Assembly: GCA_012033595.1 (NCBI GenBank)
Contig: JAAUQL010000008.1
Span: forward strand, 19,093 to 83,092
Direction of reading: 5' to 3'
Source of the DNA: Cyclobacteriaceae bacterium
GTDB taxonomy: Bacteria > Bacteroidota > Bacteroidia > Cytophagales > Cyclobacteriaceae
Length of the DNA: 64,000 bases
The position numbers were made by a program, and so were the translations under genes. This document shows positions 1-9,461 of the stretch, piece by piece (positions within the stretch are counted from its first letter, which is position 1; every line of letters begins with the position of its first letter). The notes below the pieces were generated by a model. The model saw only the letters and a list, made by a program, of their open reading frames with translations, was not told the origin of the DNA and searched no databases.

Positions 1-986
1 AGAGACGCTGCCTGGTTGCCATTGATCAATTGAAACTCACCGCTATTGTTTTTGGCACCAATACCTACGCGATCCGCATCAGGGTCGGTGGCCATAATAA
101 GGTCGGCATCCAAAGCCCTGGCTTGGGCCAGCGCCAGACTCATAGCCTCGGCTTCTTCAGGGTTGGGATATACAACTGTAGGAAAATTGCCATTTGGCGT
201 AGCCTGTTCCTTTACCACATGTACATTTTCAAATCCGAATTGCCGGAGGATTTCTGGCACAAGGGTAATGCCTGTACCATGAATCGGAGAAAATACGATC
301 TTCAGGTCTTTTTGTCGCTTGATTACCTCGGGCGAAAGGGATAATTTATGTACTTCCGCCAGATATTTTTTATCGATGTCTTCGCCAATCTCCACAATCA
401 GCGCCGGGTTCTGCACAAACTTTACCTCATCTATACTGCTGATTTTGCTTACCTCGTTGATCACATTTTCATCGTGAGGAGGAGTGACTTGTGCCCCATC
501 ATCCCAATAGGCTTTGTATCCATTGTATTCTTTGGGATTGTGCGATGCGGTAAGTACTACACCGCTCTTGCAGCCGAGGTGCCTGATAGCAAAAGACAAT
601 TCGGGAGTGGGGCGGAGTTCGGTAAAGAAATAAACTTTGATGCCATTCGCAGAAAAAACCGACGCCGTGGTCTCTGCAAAAAAATCGCTATTGTTACGGC
701 TGTCGTGGGCTATGGCTACACTTACCTGCTCTCCCGGAAAAGCCTTCAGCAGATAATTGCTCAAGCCCTGGGTAGCTTTGCCGACTGTATATTTGTTCAC
801 TCTGTTAGATCCTATGCCCATCAGCCCTCTTAAGCCTCCAGTTCCGAATTCCAGGTCTTTGTAAAATGAATCGACCAATTCGCTTTGGTCTTCCGCATCC
901 ATCATGCGTCGTATTTCTTTTTTTGCGCTCTCGTCTATTGAGCTATCCAGCCATTCCTGGGCTTTGGTCCGTACTGCTAAATCCAT
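1..986 (-). CDS. phosphoglucomutase/phosphomannomutase, C-terminus outside window
   Basis: Alpha-D-phosphohexomutase that interconverts hexose 1- and 6-phosphates, feeding glycolysis and nucleotide-sugar synthesis in the cytoplasm. The ATG is at 984-986 and 328 codons are visible before the window edge; the family is usually about 570 residues in Bacteroidota, so the C-terminal part is missing. The active-site loop TASHNP lies at residues 146-151, with Ser148 as the phosphoserine, and the metal-binding loop DPDADR at 300-305. An N-terminal FGTGGLRG stretch near residue 47 is typical of the PGM2/ManB-like branch. The substrate preference (glucose, mannose or glucosamine phosphate) cannot be decided from this fragment. 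Confidence 0.93.
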   Translation of the reverse strand, partial: MDLAVRTKAQEWLDSSIDESAKKEIRRMMDAEDQSELVDSFYKDLEFGTGGLRGLMGIGSNRVNKYTVGKATQGLSNYLLKAFPGEQVSVAIAHDSRNNSDFFAETTASVFSANGIKVYFFTELRPTPELSFAIRHLGCKSGVVLTASHNPKEYNGYKAYWDDGAQVTPPHDENVINEVSKISSIDEVKFVQNPALIVEIGEDIDKKYLAEVHKLSLSPEVIKRQKDLKIVFSPIHGTGITLVPEILRQFGFENVHVVKEQATPNGNFPTVVYPNPEEAEAMSLALAQARALDADLIMATDPDADRVGIGAKNNSGEFQLINGNQAAS

Positions 987-1467
987 GATGTATAATTATT
1001 TTGGTAATTAATCGATTTATATGGTTGCTAAATTAAGGTTTTGAAGTGTGATTTTTAATCAAATAAAATTTTTAGTGTGCTAATGTTCTAATCCGATGGT
1101 GGTGTCTGATGGTGCGGTCAAAGGCAGGTGATTGGATTATTCAATTTGACAATCAGATATTTACGGGCAATGCAAAGATGAATTTGAAAATAAGCGCGTG
1201 TATCCTGAACTTTAATTTTAAACTTCATTTTTTCTCAACACGCCATGAGGCGTCCATAATTTTTTCAATTTGAGCAGTCTGGTCGATATTGTTGATTATG
1301 GTCACCGGAAGGCAAGACCATAAAAAAATCCTGAAAAATAGCAGACAAACAGCCGTAAAAGACGGGATAGAAAAGGATTTGAAATCAATTTTCTATCTGA
1401 AAAATTCACAAGTTTTGTTTGCATTGGAAATAGACTTTTTGAAGTTTTGCATCTTAATTTTTAGATA
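987..1467. other. intergenic region, no gene seen
   Basis: AT-rich spacer between the divergently transcribed phosphohexomutase and a conserved hypothetical gene. I see no convincing ORF or RNA gene. It contains a 7-bp inverted repeat (1297-1303 and 1316-1322) with a 12-nt loop. The T-run lies on the wrong side for this to be a terminator of either neighbour, so its role is unclear. Confidence 0.5.
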
Positions 1468-1890
1468 ATGGACGTAGAAAAACTCAATGACGATCTTTGC
1501 GAATTGGTAAGCAGAAGGAATGTACTTGCCGCTATCGGCTATAACGATGCTGCTTACGATGAAGTGGAAGAAAACCTACACGACTTTGAAGATGACTTTC
1601 TCGAGAAATACGAAGATTATCTGGAAGAAGGGCTGCAAACCGTACATGATAAATATTGCCCGGATATCGATGTACTGTTGCCCATCGCATACATAGCAAA
1701 AAAATACATCGAAAAGACCGACCAGGAAGGCAATATGACCTATGGGGTAGGTGCCAATGAAGGCGTATTGGTGGAAGTGGACAAATATCCTAAGAGTGAT
1801 GTGAGGCTCATTTTGGTGCCTTCGCCCGTGCGGGTGGTTATGACCATCGATAATGCCAACCCCCTGGTGGTGTGGGTAGCAGGTGAATAA
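1468..1890 (+). CDS. conserved hypothetical acidic protein, 140 aa
   Basis: I do not recognise a named family. The product is soluble, with no signal peptide or membrane segment. The N-terminal half (residues 1-60) is strongly acidic and predicted helical, with many Asp/Glu/Tyr residues. The C-terminal half has alternating hydrophobic strands (VRLILVPSP, VRVVMTID) suggesting a small alpha/beta fold. Codon use resembles neighbouring housekeeping genes. It is monocistronic and faces trpS tail to tail. No function is inferred. Confidence 0.75.
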   Translation: MDVEKLNDDLCELVSRRNVLAAIGYNDAAYDEVEENLHDFEDDFLEKYEDYLEEGLQTVHDKYCPDIDVLLPIAYIAKKYIEKTDQEGNMTYGVGANEGVLVEVDKYPKSDVRLILVPSPVRVVMTIDNANPLVVWVAGE

Positions 1891-2062
1891 TGTTGCCGAG
1901 AGAACAAAATACAAAGGAGCCGGTTCCGGACTTGAGGTGATTTTTTGATATTGTTACAAAAGCGCCGACTTATACCTTCTTGTAGCCAGAGCAAATATTA
2001 TCTGCCATCAGGCAAATTTCTGTAGCACTTATAACGGCGCTCATATTAGCTCTATTCGATAC

Positions 2063-3031
2063 CTAATAGCCGACTTTCTCTTTCACTCTTGCCAACACGC
2101 TCCTTCCTATCTCACGGGCTTTAGCCTCACCCGCTTCCAGTTTTTGGATAAGTTCATCTGTGTGGTTCATGTAGTAGTCAAAGGTGTTGCGCTCTTCGGC
2201 CATTTGATCGATGATCAGCTCAAACAAGGCTTTTTTGGCGTGCCCATAGCCAAAATTGCCAGCCAGATAATGCTGACGCATTTCGGCAATATGATCAGTA
2301 TCTGCCAGAAGGCGGTACAGCGCAAACACATTGCAGGTGTCCGGGTTTTTTGGGTCTTCCAGCGGAGTGCTGTCCGTTACTATCGACATAATACGTTTTT
2401 TGAGTTCCTTTGCTGGTAGGAATATATCGATGGTGTTATTGTATGATTTACTCATTTTGTTGCCATCGATCCCTGGTATGGTCATGACTTTGGTGTCAAT
2501 CTTGGCTTCGGGGATCACAAAAGTTTCGCCGTAGATATTGTTGAAGGTATTTGCAATATCGCGCGTCATTTCAAGATGCTGTTGCTGGTCTTTGCCTACA
2601 GGTACATAGTCGGCATCGTACATCAGAATATCTGCTGCCATCAAAACCGGATAGGTGAATATGCCCGCATTTACATCAGCCAGTCGGTCAGCTTTGTCCT
2701 TGAAACTATGGGCATTTGCCAACATCGGAAATTGCGTAAAGCAGTTCAAAAACCAGGTCAGTTCGCACACTTCGGGTATTTTCGATTGACGGTAGAAAAT
2801 GTTCTTGTCCGTGTCGAATCCAAAGGCCAGCCAGGCGGCGGCTGTGGCCAGGGTGTTTTGTTTGCGCAGCTCACCGTCTTTTATCTGTGTGAGTGAGTGC
2901 AGGTCGGCAATAAAAAAAAGTGCTTCATTGTTCGGTGCTTTAGACAGGGCGATACCTGGTTTTATCGCGCCCAATATATTTCCCAGATGTGGTCTTCCTG
3001 TGCTTTGTATCCCAGTCAGTATTCTTGCCAT
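2063..3031 (-). CDS. trpS: tryptophan--tRNA ligase
   Basis: Class I aminoacyl-tRNA synthetase that charges tRNA-Trp with tryptophan using ATP. The HIGH-type signature is HLGN at residues 15-18 and the KMSKS loop is at 192-196, both at the expected spacing. The 322-aa length matches bacterial TrpRS (about 320-340 aa). The ATG at 3029-3031 gives the usual N-terminus ending in TGIQSTGRPHLGN. Transcribed alone on the minus strand, divergent from the DUF1573 gene across 150 bp. Confidence 0.97.
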   Translation of the reverse strand: MARILTGIQSTGRPHLGNILGAIKPGIALSKAPNNEALFFIADLHSLTQIKDGELRKQNTLATAAAWLAFGFDTDKNIFYRQSKIPEVCELTWFLNCFTQFPMLANAHSFKDKADRLADVNAGIFTYPVLMAADILMYDADYVPVGKDQQQHLEMTRDIANTFNNIYGETFVIPEAKIDTKVMTIPGIDGNKMSKSYNNTIDIFLPAKELKKRIMSIVTDSTPLEDPKNPDTCNVFALYRLLADTDHIAEMRQHYLAGNFGYGHAKKALFELIIDQMAEERNTFDYYMNHTDELIQKLEAGEAKAREIGRSVLARVKEKVGY

Positions 3032-3096
3032 AGTGCCTTAAAATTTGCGCAAATTAAGTAAACAAATTACAAAGTGACTAAAAATACCTATGCAAG

Positions 3097-3127
3097 TTCG
3101 TTATTGTATATCTATACCATATTTTTG
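3097..3127 (+). promoter_or_regulatory. candidate Bacteroidota promoter of the DUF1573 gene
   Basis: TATTTTTG at 3120-3127 matches the Bacteroidota -7 consensus TAnnTTTG exactly. TTCG at 3097-3100 is one mismatch from the -33 TTTG, with a 19-bp spacer. It lies 54 bp upstream of the preferred ATG at 3182. Prediction from sequence only. Confidence 0.5.
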
Positions 3128-3181
3128 CAGGCAAAGCCTTAAAAAGGCGCATTAAATGGTCATGTGAATAAATCGAATCCG

Positions 3182-4269
3182 ATGAAATCTCAATTATTTT
3201 TAGCCCTGCTGGTTTTCTTATCTATTTCCATAGCTGCTGCTCAAGACCGAGCCACCTTTGCTTTTGAGGAAGAGACCTTTGATTTTGGTACATTCAAAGA
3301 AGAAAATGGCCCGGTTGAGCACAAGTTTGTGTTTGTGAACAAGGGCAATGCCCCACTGATCATAGAGGGGGTACGTGCCTCCTGCGGATGTACTACTCCG
3401 GCTTGGAGCAAAGAGCCTATCCCTCCGGGAGAAAAAGGTTTTGTAGTCGCCAAATACGATCCCAAAAACCGCCCGGGCTCGTTCAGGAAGTCGCTGACTA
3501 TTACTTCCAATGCCGATCCTGCCTCAAAAGTGATTTTTATCCAGGGAATGGTAGAAACCCGTCCCAAGTCTGTGGCTGACCAATATGCCTACAAAATCGG
3601 TGACATGAGATTTAGGTATCAGTCGATGAACATGGGCAGAGTGACTACCGAAAAGCCGCTAACCCGGTCTTTTGATATCTATAACGATGGAGAAAAGGCC
3701 ATAACCTTTTTGGACAAAAAGGAAACACCAGATTTTATTTCCATAAGTATTCAACCTAATATAATAGAGCCGAAAACAGGCGGAAAATTGATCGTAACCT
3801 ACAATGGTAAAATGAAAAACGACTATGGCTATGTTTCAGATCCGATTCATCTATTTACCGACGAAGAATCCGATGCTGAAAAAGTACTTAGAGTGGTCGC
3901 TTCTATCGAAGAATATTTTGCACCCCTCACCCAGGAACAGTTGGCTCAGGCACCCAGGCTGGCGTTCGAATCTACCCTGCATGATTTTGGCAATATCAGA
4001 CGAAATGCTGTAGTCTCTACCGAATTTAAGTTTTCTAACACCGGCAAGTCTGAGTTAAATATCAGGGCCATAAAGCCCAATTGTGCGTGTACGGTGGTGA
4101 AAATGGATAAAGACACGTATGCGCCTGGCGAATCGGGTATATTGTCGGTGCAGTTCGATGCCACCGGCAGGCAAGGCACCCAGCAAAAATCAATAGTGAT
4201 TTTTCCAATGATCCGCGCGCATCATCTTTGCCACTGACCATCAAAGCCAGAGTCGATGATCCGAATTAG
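3182..4269 (+). CDS. DUF1573 domain protein, exported, one frameshift near the C-terminus
   Basis: Secreted protein of unknown role with two DUF1573 (HYDIN/ASH-like, immunoglobulin-fold) units. Unit 1 starts near residue 25 with a DFGTF motif and a SCGCTTP motif. Unit 2 starts near residue 262 with HDFGNI and NCACT. The signal peptide starts at ATG 3182 (MKSQLFLALLVF, cleavage after AAAQ); an in-frame GTG at 3164 would only add six residues in front. As written, the frame ends at 4237 in an unrelated tail. Adding one T in the run at 4199-4203 restores IFSNDP and a normal final strand ending at the TAG at 4267-4269, giving 362 aa. I treat the break as a probable sequencing error. Confidence 0.85.
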
Positions 4270-4311
4270 CCGGAACCTTCTTGTATTTTAAATAAATCTA
4301 CTCAAATGCCC

Positions 4312-4473
4312 TTATCGGGAAACGATCAAAAGCATACCAAAGCCCAAAACGGTCATCCAATATTTGTAAGGCTCCAGAAAGTGAAGATTGAGTACATCCA
4401 ACTCTAGCAATACGGAGATGAGCACAATGAGAATGGCGAAAAATTTGATCAGAAATTTGTTTCTTTTGCTCAT
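4312..4473 (-). CDS. small two-helix membrane protein, 53 aa
   Basis: ATG at 4471-4473, TAA at 4312-4314. The start is a basic MSKRNKF segment. Two hydrophobic stretches follow, at about residues 8-24 and 36-52, separated by a short loop with Asp and His. The frame is clean and the composition is typical of an inner-membrane microprotein. It lies alone between two plus-strand genes. No family is recognised; the evidence is the ORF and its amphipathic pattern only. Confidence 0.6.
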   Translation of the reverse strand: MSKRNKFLIKFFAILIVLISVLLELDVLNLHFLEPYKYWMTVLGFGMLLIVSR

Positions 4474-4579
4474 AGCGAGTTTCAATGGTGTAGGACAAAA
4501 TTAAAATACTGATTTCTATCATCTAATTATTTGCAATTAAATTTTACTTTCGCGGTGATTTAAAAAAACAGCAAATCAC

Positions 4580-5542
4580 TTGGCCAAAACAGGTACAGAT
4601 ATCGCTTATTCCATGCAATTGTTGGCTGGGTCAGCGTTGGTGGCCATACCCACCGAAACAGTTTATGGCCTGGCCGGCAATGCGCTGGATGCACGGGCTG
4701 TCGCCCAAATATTTAAGGTAAAGGAGCGCCCGACCTTCGACCCCTTAATCGTACACACCTCTGGGCTGGACCGAATCCCTGATTTTGTGGAAAGTATTCC
4801 GGAAAAGGCCTACGCCCTGGCCGCAGCCTTCTGGCCTGGTCCTCTCACTATGGTGTTCAGGAAAAAAGCTATTATTCCCGACCTCGTAACTTCGGGCATG
4901 GACAGTGTGGCGGTGCGCATCCCCAGACACCCACTTTCATTGCAGCTGCTGCAAAGCCTCGATTTTCCTCTTGCCGCCCCCAGTGCCAATCCTTTTGGTT
5001 ATGTGAGCCCGACCTGTGCCAGACATGTCGATGAACAATTAGGCGAAAAAATCCCCTATATCCTCGATGGCGGTTCATGCACGGTAGGGATCGAATCGAC
5101 TATCGTGGGATTTGATGGGGACAAGGTGAGCGTACTGCGACTTGGAGGTTGCAAAATAGAAGATATGGAAAAGGTGGTAGGCAAGGTGCAGATCAAGGCG
5201 CATACCTCTTCCAATCCCGTGGTGCCCGGTATGCTCCATAGCCACTATTCGCCTCTGACTCCGGTCACCATCGGAAATATTCCCCAACTGATAAGAGAGC
5301 ACCAGGGTAAAAAATTGGGTATTTTGTCCTTTGACCAATTATATGACGATATTCCTCTAGCGCAGCAATTTGTGCTTTCTAAAAAAGGTGACCTCGATGA
5401 GGCAGCAACTTCACTCTTTACTGGATTAAGGCAACTTGATATGTTAAATTTGCAACTCATCATTGGCACTTACGTGAAGGAAAAGGGACTCGGCAGGGCC
5501 ATCAATGACAGGTTGAGAAGAGCAGAAGCAAAGCGGAACTGA
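4580..5542 (+). CDS. tsaC: L-threonylcarbamoyladenylate synthase (Sua5/YwlC/TsaC type)
   Basis: Makes threonylcarbamoyl-AMP from threonine, bicarbonate and ATP, the first step of t6A37 tRNA modification. The YrdC-like domain covers about residues 12-200, with IPTETVYGL at 23-31, KERP at 48-51 and a PSAN motif. A linker leads to the C-terminal Sua5 domain, which begins after the [10 protein letters not shown] segment. The 320-aa length fits the two-domain Sua5 form rather than short TsaC. The likely start is TTG at 4580, because homologues have residues before the first ATG (4613). pgk follows after 26 bp, probably co-transcribed. Confidence 0.93.
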   Translation: MAKTGTDIAYSMQLLAGSALVAIPTETVYGLAGNALDARAVAQIFKVKERPTFDPLIVHTSGLDRIPDFVESIPEKAYALAAAFWPGPLTMVFRKKAIIPDLVTSGMDSVAVRIPRHPLSLQLLQSLDFPLAAPSANPFGYVSPTCARHVDEQLGEKIPYILDGGSCTVGIESTIVGFDGDKVSVLRLGGCKIEDMEKVVGKVQIKAHTSSNPVVPGMLHSHYSPLTPVTIGNIPQLIREHQGKKLGILSFDQLYDDIPLAQQFVLSKKGDLDEAATSLFTGLRQLDMLNLQLIIGTYVKEKGLGRAINDRLRRAEAKRN

Positions 5543-5568
5543 AAATTTTTTCAAAACAAATATATAAT

Positions 5569-6756
5569 ATGAAAACAGTTGATAGTTATAATTTCCAAGG
5601 TAAAAAGGCGCTGATCAGGGTTGATTTCAATGTGCCTCTCAATGACAAATTCGAGATTACAGACGACAACAGGCTAAAAGCCGCACTACCTACCATCAAC
5701 AAAATATTGAAAGATGGCGGATCGGTAATATTGATGTCGCACCTGGGCAGACCCAAAGAAGGCCCGGTCGAAAAATATTCCCTAAAGCATGTGGTACCTT
5801 ACCTCAGCGAGCACCTCAATGTAAAAGTACAATTTGCAGATGACTGCATCGGAGATCAGGCCGCACACAAATCAGCAGCGTTGCAACCCGGCGAAGTGCT
5901 TCTGCTCGAAAATTTGCGATTTTATAAGCAAGAAGAAAAGGGCGATGTGGACTTTGCCGGCAAGCTTGCCTCTTATGGCGATGTTTGGGTAAACGACGCT
6001 TTCGGCACAGCCCATAGGGCGCATGCCTCCACCGCCGTGATGGCACAATTTTTTGAAGACAAAGTGTGTGGCTACGTGATCGAAGCCGAACTGGTAAATG
6101 CTGAGAAAGTGTTGAAGAATGGCGAAAAACCCTTAACTGCCATAATGGGCGGTGCAAAAATCAGCGATAAGATATTGATCATCGAAAACCTGCTCGACCG
6201 TGTGGATAATCTCATTATTGGCGGGGGTATGGCCTACACTTTTTTCAAGGCCAAAGGCGGCAACATCGGCAATTCACTTTGCGAAAGCGAAAAACTCGAT
6301 CTGGCCAAATCGCTTATGGAAAAAGCCAAATCGAAAGGAGTTAACCTGTTGCTGCCAATCGACTCAGTGACTGCCGACAAGTTTGACAACAATGCCAACA
6401 TAGAGGTGGCCGACAATATGAACATCAAAGACGGCTACATGGGTCTGGATATCGGACCAAAAGCCATAGAACAGTTCAAAAAAGTGATTAGCGAATCGAA
6501 AACTGTACTGTGGAACGGCCCCATGGGCGTGTTCGAAATGTCTAATTTTGCCAAGGGCACCAAAGAAGTGGCAGCCGCTGTGGTGGCCGCCACCGAGGCG
6601 GGAGGTTTTTCATTGATCGGAGGTGGCGATTCTGCCGCAGCAGTCAACATTCTGGGCTATGGCGAAAAAGTAAGCTATGTTTCTACCGGAGGTGGTGCAT
6701 TGCTCGAATACATGGAAGGCAAGACCTTGCCTGGCGTGGCAGCACTCGAAGAATAG
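5569..6756 (+). CDS. pgk: phosphoglycerate kinase
   Basis: Glycolytic enzyme that transfers phosphate from 1,3-bisphosphoglycerate to ADP. The N-terminal substrate motif RVDFNVPL is near residue 17, the SHLGRP motif near 60, and the nucleotide-binding GGGDSAAAV near 343. The 395-aa length is normal. It lies 26 bp downstream of the tsaC gene, and a strong terminator follows 25 bp after the stop, so it ends that transcription unit. Confidence 0.98.
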   Translation: MKTVDSYNFQGKKALIRVDFNVPLNDKFEITDDNRLKAALPTINKILKDGGSVILMSHLGRPKEGPVEKYSLKHVVPYLSEHLNVKVQFADDCIGDQAAHKSAALQPGEVLLLENLRFYKQEEKGDVDFAGKLASYGDVWVNDAFGTAHRAHASTAVMAQFFEDKVCGYVIEAELVNAEKVLKNGEKPLTAIMGGAKISDKILIIENLLDRVDNLIIGGGMAYTFFKAKGGNIGNSLCESEKLDLAKSLMEKAKSKGVNLLLPIDSVTADKFDNNANIEVADNMNIKDGYMGLDIGPKAIEQFKKVISESKTVLWNGPMGVFEMSNFAKGTKEVAAAVVAATEAGGFSLIGGGDSAAAVNILGYGEKVSYVSTGGGALLEYMEGKTLPGVAALEE

Positions 6757-6781
6757 GTCTAAAAAAAACAAAATTATCATC

Positions 6782-6815
6782 AAGCCCCTCCATCGCCGAT
6801 TGCGGGGCTTTTTTT
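6782..6815 (+). terminator. rho-independent terminator after pgk
   Basis: The inverted arms AAGCCCC (6782-6788) and GGGGCTT (6804-6810) are followed by a T run to 6815. It is placed directly after pgk. Confidence 0.85.
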
Positions 6816-6888
6816 ACACCAGGACAATACATTGATTTTTTTTCGAAAGTGATTATATTCGTCTTCCATTGATCTAACAGTACGTCTT

Positions 6889-7401
6889 ATGGATTTGTAT
6901 ATCAACTTAAACCATCAACCCGGAAAAAAGCAATATAAAAAGCGCTATTCTATCCTGACCGTGCTTACCTTGTTTCTGGCCATAGGCACCTTTGTATTAT
7001 TAATTTCCGACCATTCAGAATTGAACAGGGTATTCGGATGGATTTATGTGTTTTATTTTTTGTTGTTGTCGGCCGCATTTTACCTTCAATCCAAAGGCAG
7101 GCACATCATCGATCTGTTGGGAAAGTCATATTTCCGTATCAATGATCAGGGCGTAGAGTGCAAACCGGCTATGTTTGATCAGAAGGTGATAAAATTTAGC
7201 TGGAGCGAAGTGGATTACATCACCATGAAATTGTTTGAAATTCAGGTGAAAGTTCATAAAAGGATTGAGACCATCAATCTGGAAAAACTGAGCGATGAAA
7301 ACCTGCAATTGGTAAAATCAATATTTAAAAAACACCAGACCGATATAGTCGCAAAAGATATCATGCTGGTGGAAGAAGACTTGCCGATCAAGTTTTTTTA
7401 A
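6889..7401 (+). CDS. membrane protein with cytoplasmic PH-like tail, 170 aa
   Basis: No family name is recognised with confidence. Two transmembrane helices lie at about residues 22-42 and 50-68. After them comes a roughly 95-residue soluble region with alternating strands and a final helix (about residues 80-160), resembling the small bacterial PH-like/YcxB-type arrangement. It stands alone after the pgk terminator and is convergent with the PmoA-family gene. The function is unknown; assignment as a two-TM plus beta-domain protein rests on hydropathy only. Confidence 0.7.
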   Translation: MDLYINLNHQPGKKQYKKRYSILTVLTLFLAIGTFVLLISDHSELNRVFGWIYVFYFLLLSAAFYLQSKGRHIIDLLGKSYFRINDQGVECKPAMFDQKVIKFSWSEVDYITMKLFEIQVKVHKRIETINLEKLSDENLQLVKSIFKKHQTDIVAKDIMLVEEDLPIKFF

Positions 7402-7547
7402 AAGCATTGCTCTCCTTATCAATAGGCAGGCATTCCCAGTCCGAATAGTGAGCATCCCGGTGATGCAATAGCTTTGTGTTTTGCTTATTTTAGATTACCA
7501 GCTGTTTGCCCGTTAGCCCACGAAAATTACAGACAAAAGGGTTCTCC

Positions 7548-8636
7548 CTAATGCTTCGAAAACTCTTCGAAATAATTATCCAGTTTCTCCTTGCTTAGTT
7601 TTTCATCCGAAGCAATAATGATCCTGTGCTTGAAGGTAGTGCTTTCGCCGGGTTGCAATGAAAAGTTCAATTGCTCTGTATCGTTGCTAAATACCTTTTG
7701 CCCAAGTGGGTTTGCTGCAAACAATCCATAGGTTCTGGCATGCCAGTAGGTCGGGTAGCCCACATTTGTTGGGTGATCGAGTATGGCCACCGAAATGTCT
7801 TCATCTCCGATGGTAGAGGTGAGGTTTACCCAGTCAGATCGTTTGCCCCACACCTCGCCACCTTCTATACCTTCACTGTTGTGGTACATGCCATGTACAC
7901 CTTCATTGTTCAGCGAGGGCACGTTGGTTACCCGCCCGCTTGCATCGGTAAATATCTCCGGTTGGTCAGATGGATGTTCCAAGGCACGGGTCACTCGTAT
8001 GGCAATCACCCCTTCCTTGTTGTCTTTAAACTCCACTTTTTCATCTTGCGCGGTGAGGGTGGTAATCCGGTCGATGGTTCGTTCGTTGCCTTCTGCACCG
8101 AACACAAAGCGCGTTTGTTCCTTCAAAAGCGTTTTGCCTTCCGGCGAATTCCAGTCCATCGCTACACTGAGCATGGCCTTTTCATCGCCTTCTTCCATGC
8201 CCGTTATTTCTTTGTGTACTATGGTGCCGTAGTGCTTGCGTTCCTCCATCTTAATGGAATCTGAATTATTCCAAAAATCAAAACCGTTTACATCACCGTA
8301 ATTGAACCAAAGACCCACGTGATGCGGATGATCCACTCGTTCGCCAGGCGTGGCTTCCAGCGGAAACCCTCTGGTGATTTTGGTTCCTTTAGCAGTTTTT
8401 ATGGGATAGAGCACTGGTTTTTTGATGGTATTCGGATAGATGTAAGAAGTAAAAAGTTCGCCATCTACCAGCACATCTACTTTCATTTCGGCCTCATTGC
8501 TTATCAATTGAATTTTTGGAGAGGCTTCTTGCATTGATTGATCAGTTGATTCACTTTTATTGGATGTACAGGAACTTAAATTTACAAAAGTGACAAACAA
8601 GCTTAAGACGATTAGTTTTTGCAATAAGGGTTTCAT
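7548..8636 (-). CDS. PmoA-family (DUF6807) lipoprotein
   Basis: Exported lipoprotein of the PmoA-like family found in Bacteroidota and Planctomycetes, often near carbohydrate genes; the biochemical role is not established. The N-terminus has a basic start, a hydrophobic core and a lipobox ending in SSC (Cys23). The family signature DHPHHVGLWFNYGDVNG is near residue 100, and the body is rich in beta strands. The 362-aa length is typical. It is monocistronic. A promoter and a LacI-type palindrome lie upstream, which suggests sugar-responsive control (inference). Confidence 0.85.
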   Translation of the reverse strand: MKPLLQKLIVLSLFVTFVNLSSCTSNKSESTDQSMQEASPKIQLISNEAEMKVDVLVDGELFTSYIYPNTIKKPVLYPIKTAKGTKITRGFPLEATPGERVDHPHHVGLWFNYGDVNGFDFWNNSDSIKMEERKHYGTIVHKEITGMEEGDEKAMLSVAMDWNSPEGKTLLKEQTRFVFGAEGNERTIDRITTLTAQDEKVEFKDNKEGVIAIRVTRALEHPSDQPEIFTDASGRVTNVPSLNNEGVHGMYHNSEGIEGGEVWGKRSDWVNLTSTIGDEDISVAILDHPTNVGYPTYWHARTYGLFAANPLGQKVFSNDTEQLNFSLQPGESTTFKHRIIIASDEKLSKEKLDNYFEEFSKH

Positions 8637-8716
8637 AATGGTAGCGTTTAGAGGTACAGTAGGAAAGTCTTTAATAAATCTCGTTAGTTGAAATGAAAAA
8701 ATACGAAGTCTTCAGA

Positions 8717-8746
8717 CAAATTTAGAATAAAATAATTGACCTCAAA
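8717..8746 (-). promoter_or_regulatory. candidate promoter of the PmoA-family gene
   Basis: Read on the minus strand, TAAATTTG (plus 8717-8724) is an exact TAnnTTTG -7 box. TTTG (plus 8743-8746) is a -33 element with an 18-bp spacer. The gene start is 81 bp downstream. The remainder of the 8637-9018 gap holds the two inverted repeats listed next. Confidence 0.55.
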
Positions 8747-8763
8747 ACAAATGACTACCAATG

Positions 8764-8777
8764 TGCAAACGTTTGCA
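8764..8777. promoter_or_regulatory. 14-bp perfect palindrome, LacI/PurR-type operator candidate
   Basis: TGCAAACGTTTGCA is a perfect 14-bp palindrome with the central CG and AAACGTTT core typical of LacI-family operators. It lies 18 bp upstream of the -33 element of the minus-strand PmoA-family promoter, and 242 bp upstream of the plus-strand thioesterase ATG. No LacI-family regulator gene is present in the window. Confidence 0.5.
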
Positions 8778-8876
8778 ACACGCTCAAAGAACTGTGGATG
8801 GCAATGAGGAGAGGAAATGAAAATGGTACGACGCCAAAACGCCCAATTGATTTCGTGAGAAAGTTTAAATACACAC

Positions 8877-8945
8877 CAATGTCGTTTAGTCAAGATTATT
8901 CGACCCCGAAGGAGTCAAACTCATTTCGTTAACTAAACGACATTG
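8877..8945. repeat. 14-bp inverted repeat enclosing a smaller hairpin
   Basis: The arms 8877-8890 and 8932-8945 are perfect reverse complements (CAATGTCGTTTAGT and its complement) around a 41-nt loop. Inside the loop, GACCCC (8902-8907) and GGAGTC (8911-8916) pair around GAA with one mismatch. The nested stem resembles REP-like or miniature elements of Bacteroidota, but no transposase is nearby and a second copy was not found in this window. Confidence 0.5.
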
Positions 8946-9018
8946 AAATTCAACCGCAACATTAGTCGCGAATACAAGAGGAATAGTAAATTTGCCGGCA
9001 GAAAAAATTAAAATATTG

Positions 9019-9396
9019 ATGAAAGAGATTGAAATTGGAACCAGTCATATTGAAAAAGAACAGGTGGCCCGAGAAATGAGTGCGTCAAATATCGGCTCAG
9101 GCTTGCTCGAGGTGTACAGTACGCCATCCATGATTGCGCTGATGGAAAAGACCTCCTATTTGTGTATAGAACCCTATTTGGACCACAGTGAGTCGAGTGT
9201 GGGCGGCGCGCTGAATATCCGCCACCTCAAGCCGACAGCCATAGGGGAGACCGTCACCTGTCAGAGCACGGTCATAGAGCAAAGTGGCAAAAAAGTGGTT
9301 TTTGAGTTGGCGGTTATGGAAGGCAACAAACAAATAGGAACGGGCACCCATGTCCGGTTTGTGATCGATAAAGCGACTTTTATGCAGATGATATAA
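9019..9396 (+). CDS. hotdog-fold thioesterase (FlK-like)
   Basis: Small acyl-CoA thioesterase-like protein of the hotdog superfamily, closest in pattern to fluoroacetyl-CoA thioesterase (FlK)-type proteins. The signature region NIGSGLLEVYSTPSMIALME (near residues 25-44) and the later strand with GTGTHVRFVI fit that group. I chose ATG 9019 (125 aa), which begins at the first beta strand; an upstream in-frame TTG at 8992 would add nine residues. The substrate is unknown. CysH follows after 65 bp. Confidence 0.8.
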   Translation: MKEIEIGTSHIEKEQVAREMSASNIGSGLLEVYSTPSMIALMEKTSYLCIEPYLDHSESSVGGALNIRHLKPTAIGETVTCQSTVIEQSGKKVVFELAVMEGNKQIGTGTHVRFVIDKATFMQMI

Positions 9397-9461
9397 GTCA
9401 GTGGATCATGTAGGTAAGGCTGGTAAAATGAATATATTTGTCATCAAAATTTAAATGACTA

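Noticed and set aside
1297..1322. 7-bp hairpin upstream of the 140-aa gene as a terminator
   Set aside because: The A/T run is on the wrong side for either flanking gene and no transcript would end there.
8684..8893. 69-codon minus-strand frame between the PmoA-family and thioesterase genes
   Set aside because: It covers the promoter, the LacI-type palindrome and one arm of the inverted repeat, and has no plausible protein composition.
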